Notes under the pieces: model-generated
What the model was told of the DNA's origin: nothing
The model's database searches: none
The model's input: only the letters and a program-made list of their open reading frames with translations
Source: Trichobilharzia szidati
Taxonomy: Eukaryota > Platyhelminthes > Trematoda > Strigeidida > Schistosomatidae
Reading direction: 5' to 3'
Length of the DNA: 64,000 bases
Assembly: GCA_944472155.2 (NCBI GenBank)
Contig: OX235273.1
Coordinates: 30,601,204 to 30,665,203, forward strand
In this document: one piece after another, positions 47,455 through 58,262 of the stretch
Layout of the letters: every line of letters begins with the position of its first letter
How positions within the stretch are numbered: the first letter of the stretch is position 1
Position numbers and translations under genes: made by a program

Positions 47455-48150
47455 ATGGAGGTGCCGTGGCCGCAGGTGTTCGAGGAGGGAGGTGTGCGGA
47501 CGTTCCTCAAGTATTTCGAAGCTGTCGCGGAGCTTGTTGGAGTGCAGGAGCAGAAGGAGAAGCTTGTTGTCTTGGGAACGCTGCTGAGGGGCCGCGCGAA
47601 GGCTGCGTACGACAACGTTCGGGAGCTGGAAGGTGAGGCGGCATGGGACAAGGTCGTTGAGAGGCTCGTGTGCGAGTTTGACAGCCCTGCGGACAGACAA
47701 GAGGCGCTGCAGAAGTTTCGGACGCTGAGACTTGGCCAGGATGGGGATCCGTTGGTTCTCGCAGTAACGCTCACGAATCACCTGCGACGCGCGTTACCCA
47801 CCCTAGACGAAGATTCATGGGAGCAGTTGCTTGCATCTCAATTCCTCGAATGCGTTCCGACAGAGATCGCTCATCAGTTGCAGCTAGTCAACGCAGCTCA
47901 ACCAATGGATGTCTATGAAATGGCCAAGGTGACAAGGCAGATAATGACTTCACATTTCGCTCCAGTGATGACAGGGTGCCGAGATTCCACGAAGATCGAA
48001 GAGCATATTGAAGGGTTGAAACAACAGGTGGCGGCTATGCAGATAAGGAAAAGAACAAACAACAGATGATTTGCTTGCGGAGGAACCGGTCACTGGCAGA
48101 GAAACTGCCCGAAACGAAGGCAAAAAACTTTAAACGGTACAGTCTTCCTT
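47455..48150 (+). pseudogene. Ty3/gypsy-like gag with zinc knuckle, nonsense codon
   Basis: The protein most likely starts at the ATG at 47455 (MEVPWPQVFEEGG); the open frame extends upstream to 47245 but that part looks like leader. The capsid-type region contains FLKYFEAVAELVGV, LLRGRAKAAYDNV and EFDSPADRQEALQKF, as in other gypsy gags. The frame ends at a TGA at 48067-48069, exactly where the first Cys of a zinc knuckle is expected; the following in-frame sequence FACGGTGHWQRNCPKR keeps the other three ligands. The first part is GC-rich compared with the surroundings. Pol was not found downstream, so the element is incomplete. It may be related to the pol fragment at the left end of the window, but this cannot be shown. 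Confidence 0.75.
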
Positions 48151-49165
48151 CTTTTCCTCGCTCGCGTCTGGAAGTGGTCGAATTAGTCGAAAGAGGTTCA
48201 GTGTACGGGAGATTGCGGGTTACATATTCGTGATGATTGGACTAAGGGTGTGCTAGGCATGTTCACACTAGTTATCACAGAGTTTGTATTAGCAGAGGTG
48301 GCCATCTACTGTTTCAGGATCATGAGGTAATTTACGTAACGGAAGAATTCCTTAAGCAATTGTGTTTTTCGCGGTTAAACAGTGAATGGATAAGTCATCT
48401 ATGGAATTCATAACAGCTTGTTTTATTCATTTTCTTATTCTTTATCAATAACATACATTGCAGTGTGGATTCCTTCTATGCTCCAACTTAAACAGCCTTC
48501 ATAATCTTCAGGAATGATTCGACCACTGCGGTTATTTATATTTTGATGTATGTTGACGATAGTGTTGTAATGTGTAACCGCGATAAAGACGTATAACCAA
48601 TTTATGAAGAAAACGAATTCTGTACACCACTTCATCAGGGTAACAACTTGGAAGAATGAATTACAATGAAAGTAGTTTACTCTATTTTTCCCAAGTCGGC
48701 AAGGAATAATTTTTTCCATTTGTTTGCTTTCCGAGTGTAACATTGGGCATTAAGCTTAGAGGTTTCCTTAGCAGTGCTGTTATTCTTCACGATATACAGG
48801 TTAAGGCTGCTAGTCTCACACCCATCCACCTGGCGACTAGGCGACGTTTAGGAGTGGGTCAGCGAAGGATCGAACCTCATACAACGTGAGCCATGAGTGA
48901 CAAGCATCTTACCACCGAAACACTGACTCGTCAAACAGGAAACAGGTTAATTAAAAAGAATAATTGACAGAGAGTTTACTTGGTCAGGATAGGACGGAAA
49001 TTCTCACATTTTTGCCTCTTTCGATTCAACACAGGTTTAAGTAGATTTTTAAAGGGGTCTTGAGTATGTGTATAGCTGTCTGACACTAATATTAATAATA
49101 AGGACAATAATAATGATAGTAAAGTACTGAGTAATACACTTGTAGAAAATAGATATGCTCTAAAC
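48151..49165. other. Unassigned sequence after gag
   Basis: A further stretch of decayed coding-like sequence to about 48420, then AT-rich DNA. A YVDDSVV string near 48548-48568 is discussed under rejected observations. Confidence 0.4.
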
Positions 49166-49383
49166 TAATTCCATATTAGTTTGTTTATTAGATATATCAC
49201 ACAGTGAAACAGTATTATTTACTGGATGACGTTTCGAACAAAATTTATTGTTCATAATCATATCAATCAATCATATCACAATTGACATGATTTTGAACAA
49301 TAAATTTTGTTCGAAATGTCATACAGTAAATAATTCTGTTTCACTGTGTGATATATCTAATAAACAAACTAATATAGAATTAC
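49166..49383. repeat. Foldback element 1 (about 100-bp arms)
   Basis: Arms start CCATATTAGTTTGTTTATTA and are mirrored with a few mismatches by TAATAAACAAACTAATATAG. The centre includes TTTGAACAATAAATTTTGTTCGAAA-type sequence. It may be a MITE or a terminal part of another element. Confidence 0.8.
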
Positions 49384-49493
49384 TAACTACCACAGTGCCC
49401 AAGTTTTAGACATATATTAATATGTTATATATGTCCAAACCAAGTTCACTTTTAACGGTTTGAGAAAATTTGGGCATTGGGTATATGATATTC

Positions 49494-49684
49494 ATTATAA
49501 TAAAGGTTTTTGTATTTCCCAATGAATGAAAACAAAACGATATTGCTTTTACTGACGTTTCACTATTTAATGCTAATAGCTTTATCAAAGTATTAAAGCT
49601 ATTAGCATTAAATAGCGAAACGTCAGTAAAAGCAATATCGTTTTGTTTTCATTCATTGGGAAATACAAAAACCTTTATTATAAT
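49494..49684. repeat. Foldback element 2 (about 90-bp arms, near perfect)
   Basis: Arms from ATTATAATAAAGG to AGCTTTA and back, separated by about 11 bp (TCAAAGTAT core), with one mismatch seen (CACTATTT against AAATAGCG). The arms include GACGTTTCACT / GCGAAACGTC. Confidence 0.9.
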
Positions 49685-52436
49685 ATATTAATATGCTCTA
49701 AACTATTTGGAGAATAGCCAACAATAAAATTTAAATGCCACTGTCACGAGAATGAATGTGTACATGGAAAAGTCAGAATGCAGAGTAAACAAGTAGCATG
49801 CTATTGAGACAAAGAAAGCAATGTCTTGTCGATCAGTAAAACGTACTTGAAGTTCTTTGTAGTAAGTTTATAGAAGCATAGAGATTTTCTCCCTGAATTC
49901 AATTGTCAACTGGATGTAATTTCAATATGTAAATAGTTTTGTTTTGCAATCCATTTTGGCGTCATCACTAAATTAATTAGAAATCAGGCTACAAATTCAA
50001 GGTACTGATTAGTTTAACAGAGTTTACATACTTGGCTTTTTCAGCAGTAGTGAAGTAAGTATTCCCCACATTTCTTTGGTGAAACTAGTCAGAATATCTT
50101 CAGAAAAGTGATCAAGATCAAGAGACAAATATCGGTAAGATTTTTGCAAATATAACTTGTATTTAAAGGACTTTTATCCCAATAAGTCTGCAGTTTTTGT
50201 GAAATTACTGGGTTGGATACTAATTAAGACTGATACATTTTATACGGAGTGGTTTATTTTCCCATCAAGTTCATCAATAATGTTCTAAATAAATGAAGAT
50301 ATACAGAGCTAATGCAGATAAAAACGTGAGAAGTAGTGGAGATTGTGCGATGCGATAGATACTACTGTTTCATATGGGTAGTTAAAACTAATGGAGACCA
50401 CAAACGTGCCTGTTACTCAGATATAGGTGACGTGAACACCAACTGGGTACATAGCACATTCATATTCATAGTAAAATTGTCTTCAGTAGTCTACAGCCAG
50501 CTAAAATCTCCTAAGTAATGTGGCGTATGCTGCTAACAAGATCCTGTATTTTTTATGGTCTGGAATATATTCTCCAAGAATGCTGATGAGAGGGGCTGTG
50601 GATCGTTTTGCGAAGAGAGGAAATAGGAGATCCTTGTGACACAATACATAACACGTCTAAGGAAGACAGAAGCAGCACAAAACGAAATGACATGTGAGAA
50701 TGTTAACTAGAAACATTACAATGTAAATATTTTCCGTTTGAACTATGAAATTATCAAACTTAGTGAAAATTCTTAAAGTCAAAGGAAACGTAACGTTTAC
50801 TGACATTAATATTCTAAATTTATCCACGCGTTTCTCTTCCATCAACTCTGAATTATTATCGAAAGAGAATCTTCGTACTAACACTTGATTTGAGTAGTAT
50901 ATTTTGTCGCACTGAATTAATTGGTTTCATGGTGCGTGAATGACAAGGATATCTTTGATGCCTCTACTTTTATTACTGCTGTTTTCTGTGCAATGCAGCA
51001 CGACACGCGGTTCAATCTTCATGTTAGACACCAACATAAATTGAGATATTGGTACCTCTCGTTGATTTAGCCCAAATAGAAGAAAAAGATCCTGTTACTT
51101 CTTGCAACTTACCAAACCTGAGAAGACAAGTGACCAGTCTTCGAATAATTGAGACCCTTGTGTTAAGCTGGGGGACATTTTTAGATAACGTGTCTGAATC
51201 ATATTCAAACTGATGATGAATGAAAGCAGTCACAAGCAACAAACAATTTTCTATCTCAAGCTTTCCAGCAACGATTTGTGTTTTGCTCATTTTAGCACTC
51301 TAAGGGTTCCGAATGAGAGTCGTGTCATCGCATGACTGAGAGTATCATGGAGGGGGTCATGGGGAAAGGGAATTAAAAACTGTAGGGAGTCGTTGACACA
51401 AATGAAAGTGATGGCAGAAAACCGAATCCAAGGAAAATGTGCTGCTGAATCTGTAATTTCAACTCTCAGTGAAAATATCTGATTGCATAGTGTTGTTGGA
51501 AAACCCTGAGATATTTGCGTAATTCTTAATTAAAAGCCTGACTAAATATGAGCTTTTCGGGGCAGTTCGTATGAATCTGGAATCCTATGAAAACCTACCT
51601 ACGGTTCATACAAGAACAGTCTGCTGCTAAAATGACGCTGGGAAGAGTTTTGATAGGATTACACCCAGCGCGGAATCACTGTAGAAGTATTTCACGTGAA
51701 TTGAGGTCACAAAAATAATTAATGTTTTCGTGCCACTGCTGCTTCATGTTTGCGACTACGATAGAAAACATAAGAATAAACAGTTAAGCAAAGAGTCTCT
51801 TTTCGGCGAATTCGTTCACTTAACTGTACAATAGTCTTAGGTTTGACATTGTCTTGGTACCTACCCTAATTAATCCTGAAAAAAGATGCCTAACATAATC
51901 TGTGGCAATGCACATCCTTGGTTAATTTCTGTAATGGCTTAAACATATCTCTGAAACAAGTTTGAGTCACACACGTAAATTCATTGAAACCTTAGATACA
52001 AAAGGGCTTACATCTATTTTGTGTTAAAAGAATCACTAGTCATTTAAGACAAGCAACAAAGGTTAACAAAGCAAGATTTAATTAATTCATCAAATTTTCG
52101 CAGAAATCTTCAGCTGAGTACTCCACATACAGGGATATATGCACTATTGGAAATACACTCAGATATATAAGGTTGATAAACAAATAAACTACTTCTGGTC
52201 ATTCCTCTGAACATGCTTTGGTAATCCAACTGTAGAACGAGGGCTGAATTTACTTAGAAACATTGTCACCCTTTTTTTCTTCTTCTTCTAATCCAATGTT
52301 TTTACGTGATTTTCCTACCTCTTATGTATTACCTTGAACTTTTGACAATTGAACTTATATTGTATTTATTGATGCTCTGTGTTGATCTATGTAAAAGTAA
52401 ATGACAAGTTTGTGCACTGTGGTAGATTATAATTCC
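49685..52436. other. Intergenic sequence, no gene supported
   Basis: Short open frames (50336, 50657-50884, 51024-51290) lack start context, splice signals or recognisable motifs. A GGCTTTTTCAG acceptor, 10 nt, then GTAAGTATT at 50034-50063 is noted under rejected observations. Confidence 0.45.
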
Positions 52437-52602
52437 GTTATGGGTAAATTTATTTTGATGAAGTCTCACAGTGTTATACAGTAATATTTAATGATGACAT
52501 TTCGAGCACCATTTATTGCTCATAATCATATCAATCCAATATATATTACTGAAATATTACTGTATTGCACTGTGAGACTTAATCAAAATAGATTTTACCC
52601 AT
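52437..52602. repeat. Foldback element 3 (about 55-bp arms)
   Basis: Arms TTATGGGTAAATTTATTTTG and its approximate complement near 52602, both followed inward by GTCTCACAGTG / CACTGTGAGAC. The loop has ATGACATTTCGAGCACCATT, like GACGTTTCGAACAAAATTT in element 1, so the two are related. Confidence 0.8.
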
Positions 52603-54069
52603 AGTGGTAAATGACAAGTTCGTGTGTGATCTGAAATGCGTTGCACCAATGCACTACACGTTTCGGATAAATTATGCCTTCTCATTTTCTTAGTTTGCGT
52701 AATATTTCATTGGTCGAAATATGTTCGCAATAAATAATTGTGTATGTACAGAATAGGACGAAATTCTATCTTGATTTCTGACTGCATAGGAATAATTAGA
52801 TACCGTTTTCTTCTGAATAAATCGAAAAAATGAACTCACCACATTTCAAGTGGTAGGCAGCCTTGAATATCACCAAGGTTAGACGAGTTGCTCTGGGCAT
52901 TTATGATGCCCTTTATTCAGCTAGCCATTTGAAGTAACATGAGAATTAAGCTTAAAATTATTGATGGAAAGTCTAAACGAGTCTCCTATTTGTAACTCAA
53001 TATTTTACAGGAATAGAATCAAAGTATACAAATGTTAAGCATGACGAGCATTTTAGTCTTAGCTTGTTCATTTTCCCATGTACATTGAAAACCACTTTCA
53101 TGTGAGGGAAAGAGTCATGGAGGGATTTGATGTCAGTTAACGCAATTATATACCATGAATCGATTTCTTATTATTTAGGGAATCCGTGTTTAGGCAATTC
53201 CGTGTTCTAGTAACACTGAAAAAACGTTTCGAGCAGAATGCGTCATTAATATTTTAATCACATGATCAGAATCAATTCGTGAATGAGCTGTTGTGAGACA
53301 AAAGGAGTGTTGTGTGGTTCATTTGTAAAACTTGGTTAAAGTCGTTTGACAAGTAACTAGTTATTTTAATCAATTCTGATCCTTACTACTGATTGAGATA
53401 TGAGTAGTTGGATGTCACTCACATCAACCAGTAGTGCTCGATAGCCAGAGCGACGTGGTACGTAAAACAGACGGTTCAAGCTGTTCCGCCTATTTCAAGC
53501 CCTTTAATTCTGTAGAGAAAGCTTTGGTTAGTTTCGAAGACATATTCCTGTGAATGACACAAAGCAACTCTGCCTATACGAAAATATTTTCCAAATTTGA
53601 GGCTTCCTATATATGGTAAAGGAGTAGATAGTTGAAGGGCAGCACAAATGAGCAAAGAATGTGTACTCAACGTCCACGCAGAAATGAAGTAAAGTTAAAA
53701 GTCTCGAAAAAACATCAGCTGTAGAAATGCATGCTATGGAAGGTGTGCGCAACATCTATTTAAACACTGTTGAAATTCTGTGAAAAGCACCTTCATTCAC
53801 ATAAAGAAAGATTGACCTCTGAAAGTCTAGCATATTATAACCACATCGAGTAAAATAAATGGGAGAGAACGGATAGACTTATCACCTATATGGCAGATTC
53901 TATGAAGGGAGACCGACGAGAAAAAGAAAAACTTACTCAGTTCTTTGTTGTGACCCCTGTAAATTATTGTCATGTTCTTCACATATGAACTGATGTGTTT
54001 TCCACAAAGGAAACATCATACATATACTCATTCAAACAAACATGAACCAATGACAATTTCATATTGCAG
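52603..54069. other. Intergenic sequence, no gene supported
   Basis: AT-rich; no recognised coding or repeat family. Confidence 0.45.
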
Positions 54070-54275
54070 GTTTGAACACGAGTTGACATCAGTTAGAGAA
54101 CCGCTGGAAAGCCTCGAATTACTGGATAGCTGTTTCGTCCCAGTTTGAGACTTTCTAGCGGTACGCATCCACTTGGGATCGAAGCCACGACTTTCTGGTT
54201 ATAAAGCGAGCTTGTTGAGGACTCAGCCTTTGTGACGCCATCCGATGCCCATGAATTTCAAATTTTGGCTATTCT
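54070..54275 (-). mobile_element. Sm-alpha-like SINE, degenerate
   Basis: On the minus strand a tRNA-like head (starting near GATGGCGTCAC, 54243) has a degenerate B box (GGCTTCGATCC, 54187-54177) directly followed by a hammerhead core. This compact order is the one described for schistosome Sm-alpha elements. Confidence 0.6.
54132..54158 (-). ncRNA. Decayed hammerhead-ribozyme core
   Basis: Minus strand reads CTAGAAA-GTCTC-AAACT-GGGAC-GAAAC. Stem II pairs over five positions including one T-G, and the GAAAC box is intact. The first box differs from CTGANGA at three places, so activity is not expected. GGAT upstream and ATCC downstream can pair as the outer stem. Confidence 0.55.
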
Positions 54276-54299
54276 ATATATATATATATGCATATCCAA

Positions 54300-55018
54300 G
54301 AAACGGATGTATACCTAAGATATGTTGATGGCATTTTTATTGTCTGTGGAAGCAGGTCAAGAGATGAAGACATGTTGGTAAAATTCAACTCATGCCACTC
54401 GAATCTCATTATCACATTATAACACGAGGAAAACGATACCATTAAACTCCTAAACGTTTTTCTAGCGAAAATGTCTGATGGCACAATCAAAAGATCTATA
54501 TTTAGAAAGTCTTCTTGGAAAAGACAGTTCATGCATTTCAACAGCTTTGTTCCAATCCAGTATAAAAATAACTTAGTGAGAACACTGTTGAATAGAGCAC
54601 GGAAAATTTGTTATGGTAGTACAACTGAGCATGAAATAAAGGCTCTAAAGGATGTTTTATCTATGAATGGATGCCGTGAAAGGTCATCAACTAATACTCT
54701 AAAGAAATGAGCCCCTGCAAAACTATGTAAAAAGTCCCGAAGAAATCTGTCTACATCAATTTGTCACTCGAAAGAGATGAAGTACAAGAGGTGGTCAAAC
54801 GAAGACCCGATAAAGCTATCAAGACAGCTTGTAATGCTGCAAAACGTGTTTGTCTTAACACCAACGAGCGAGTACTTCAACAATTTGTTAAAAGCAAATC
54901 AACAATCCTCAACACTTCAAACTGCATTTGTCAATTTGAGTGTGTTAGTGGAATCGAAAACACAGGTTTTACAGAAAGGCCAAAGTCAATTCGCATAATG
55001 GAGCGTTTGTCAAAGTGA
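54300..55018 (+). pseudogene. Penelope-like reverse transcriptase to GIY-YIG, decayed
   Basis: Plus strand starts in the RT palm with LRYVDGIFIVCGS (54318-54355), where the family has YVDD: the second catalytic Asp is Gly (codon GGC). It continues with LLNVFLAKMSDGTIKRSIFRKSSW and FMHFNSFVPIQYKNNLVRTLL. A TAA interrupts at about 54420 and a TGA at about 54708. Then KTACNAAKRVCLNTNERVLQQF and LNTSNCICQFECVSG, the start of the GIY-YIG domain, end in a truncated nuclease. Both loss of the Asp and the stops make it dead. Confidence 0.75.
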
Positions 55019-58000
55019 TTAGAAACAGCTTAATTCAAAGTACAAAAAAGCTCAATAACATCTTGTGTACTATGGACATGATATCGACGCTGTCAAGTCC
55101 TTCACTACTGACAGCAAGGAAAAGAAACAGAACCACGCTTGTAATTGAAGACGCTTGCGCAATTCGAGTTCATAAACCAGGTCTCTGTGTACGAATCTAC
55201 CATGGTAATACGTTTTACTTATTATTCTACCTATTATTATTATTATCATTCTTGATTCATTTAAAACTATCATTTATCAGTAGCATTATCTTAACTCACT
55301 TCAACATTATTATTGTTATTGTTATTATATCTATTACTACTGATATTACTCTGTTTGCAATTCATGTTATATTCTCTAATGACTAATTGTTTATCTAAGT
55401 GATGTAATTGAAGCGTAATGCATTTTATCTTAATTTTAATCACTCAAACTCCCTCTCCCCTTATATATTTGAACATGACCTGGAAACGTTTGCACCTGTC
55501 TTTCTGAAGACTAATTCAATGACGTTTATTTGTTTATCAGTCTTATATCTCCCAATGTAGTTTCAAAAGTATAAATATCCATGTATGTAGAGTATTCAGC
55601 TGATGAGTTCTACCGAAATTTGATGAATTCATTAAATCCTGCTTTGTTAACGTTTGTTGCATGTTTTAAATTCGTATCAGGAAATAAATATTTCCGATAT
55701 ATATGTGGCGCATGCTCTATTCAGGAAGTTACCTGAAGTTCTTGTGAGACGTCGTTACCAGCAGGGTCTACCAAATACGGAAAAAGATCAGTTACTCGCA
55801 AACAGGCACTTGATAATTTGATATTTGTCATTACAAATATGTGATAACTGCTTACATTTTTGTATTGGTACAAGACTCTACCAACGAGTGACCTTCAAGT
55901 GAGTTCACTTCAAGGTAGCTCTTAACTATGTATTTTGGTAGATTGGTGGATGGTGACTACCAATTAACGTCGAATTACGTGCCCAGACATCGTCGAAGCA
56001 TCTGCACAAGAAGCCGACATGTCAACCTGAGACCGAGCACTTTGGTTCAATCAATGGACAGGAAAATCTACATTTCAATTAAATATATATTTTGGTAGTT
56101 AATAAAATCCGAGTAATTATGCTGAAGAGGCTGTAACCTACACAACGGAACGTTCGGAAAAAGTTTCTTCTGATTTTTTTCAAAACGCCGTTATTATTTG
56201 AATACAATTTATGTTAATCAGTATGCTTATTTTCAAGACAATTGCTGTTGTGGATAACAATGAAGCAAAATAACTTGAAGTACTAAAATTAGATTATTTG
56301 GAACCCACTTGCAATTGTACCTGGAGAACAAAAGTATTTTGAAAAAATTTTATGAATTGATGAGTCAGGTTCAACGCCTTAAATGTGAGGAAAATTCCAA
56401 ATGCATTCAGATTACTGTTAGTTACAGTTAGAACTACTCTCATTCGAAATTCTGAAATATGCCTTTATATGAACGTTTCGTAGGCCAGCTGATTTCGTTT
56501 AGAATGTTTTACTTTCACATTCGGTTGAACGCGAATTTTATGAAAGGCTTAGCCGACTGAGTATCATAAATCAGTCTGTTTCAGGATGCAATTCATGTAG
56601 GAGAATCTGATTTAGAGTTTATGAATTTATTGTATTGTGCTATTTACTACTAATTAAAATTCAGCGTTAGACATCAACCAAATCAGCCAGTAGTTCTTAA
56701 TAGCCAAATCTAAACACTGTAAGTTGCTTAGCTAATTTTGGACTGTGCTCTTCAGTGTTGTGACGTGTTTCACTCAGCTTAGAAAGTCTCACGCTAATTC
56801 TGGTTAGCTACTTGGACGATTTATTATTAAATTTTAAAAAAATCCACTGCTGAAATGCCAGTGGATATTGAGATATCAATGAACTAATCACCTCCAAAAA
56901 TATTAGCTTGCGCCTTCCCACCACTCCTAGAATCACCCAGTGTTTCACCACCAATAACACAAGCTTTATAATTATTCCAGCCCACTCTGAATTGAGCAGC
57001 AAGAGATGTTTATCAAGCCTTTAAAGAATTAAATATTTTACATCAGTAAGAAATTTCCTTTCTATATGTGATACGTGATACTAATATTATCTCATTTAAT
57101 TCACGTGATCATCAGAGTCACAGAAATAAGTTTCGGAACGGATATGTTTTTATTTCCGTGTTGCTGAATGTGACACAAAGAAAGGCGAATTTAGAATTCT
57201 ATTGAATAAAATTTGAATATGAAGTGAATCATTTGCTTTAAATATATTATCAGGAATGTGTTTCAGATGGTTTAATCTCGCCCATCAACTCTTTAGAAGC
57301 TTGTGCTGTTACAGAACGTAGAGATTTCAGTAACACGTTACAGTCTACAAATTGGCGTACATCCCATTTTCACGCCACATTTCAAACACTTTCTCTACGT
57401 TAACCAGTTTAAATGATGTATTTCTCACCAGCCAATTTTCGTATTCACATCCGATTTCACCTTACATAGTCCTTTAATCGATGTGTTGTGACTGCAGTCA
57501 CCCATGGCTTTTCTTTCCGCCTGCTTACCACTGGAGTGTTTAAGAAATAATCTGGACATCCTGTACTGTTTCGATCTAATGATGAGTTCAGGAATCAGTC
57601 GAGAATTCTAAAGTGTTTATGGGACTGCTCATAAGAAGAACAATAGAAGGATAATCCGATGAAATTATCTGATAAAGAAATAGAATGAGCATAAAATTGA
57701 AAGACCGATTCCTCTCAACATCAAAATACCTCTCACTTCTTATGACAGTTTGCTATGAGAAAAACGGAATTTCAGCTATGTTCATTTTTTGGAGAGTAAT
57801 AAGCCAACTGTTTAGTGAGTACTGTAAGGTGATTGACATCCCACTCGATTGACGAACCTCAGCACAGTATACACTGCTAAATCTACTTTTGATCTACACA
57901 AACCTGACCCACTCAGATATTTCTACATAGTTCTAAAATTCAGATGGCCGACCGGTGATTACATTTGGAGGCGATAAATTGACTTCGCGACCTCGTGAAC

Positions 58001-58072
58001 CTAAAGCTATTGTTCTTAGGGTAGCGTGATCTAGTAATCAACAAAGCAAATGAATCCTTCGATAAAAATCAC
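55019..58072. other. Intergenic sequence, no gene supported
   Basis: Begins with ATTATTATT-type sequence (55210-55390), possibly the 3' end of the Penelope-like element. The rest holds only short open frames without signals. Confidence 0.45.
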
Positions 58073-58262
58073 CTCGCGTCTTGTACGTATTTCAACTTTC
58101 TTGTCATGTTTACAATGCAGTCAGTATGGAAGTATGGTAAATGCATTACATTATGACTTATATGTGGATTGGTTTGTCCAGTCTTCTTCACAGTGTAGCC
58201 ACAGGAAGTGATGCTTTGAAATTCATCTGACATTGTCTTTGGTATCTTTCTTTTCGTTGTGG
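58073..58262 (-). other. Candidate internal exon, unknown gene
   Basis: A minus-strand acceptor with a pyrimidine-rich lead (CCCATTCTCACTCTTGATAG) precedes 190 nt open in one frame, followed by donor GCGAG/GTGATT. The peptide includes PKTMSDEFQSITSCGYTVKK and ends RKLKYVQDA. The exon starts and ends with two spare bases. No family is recognised and no partner exon was found. Confidence 0.3.

Noticed and set aside
48515..48600. YVDDSVV string as a reverse transcriptase active site
   Set aside because: Stops follow within a few codons, and no other RT motif is found nearby in any frame. Probably chance.
50034..50063. 10-nt micro-exon between a TTTTTCAG acceptor and a GTAAGTATT donor
   Set aside because: Good sites, but no other exon within reach can be tied to it. 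One such pair is expected by chance in a window of this size.
55590..55625. CTGATGAG...CGAAA resembling a hammerhead ribozyme
   Set aside because: The intervening TTCTAC cannot form a stem II of more than one pair, and the closing C after GAAA is missing.
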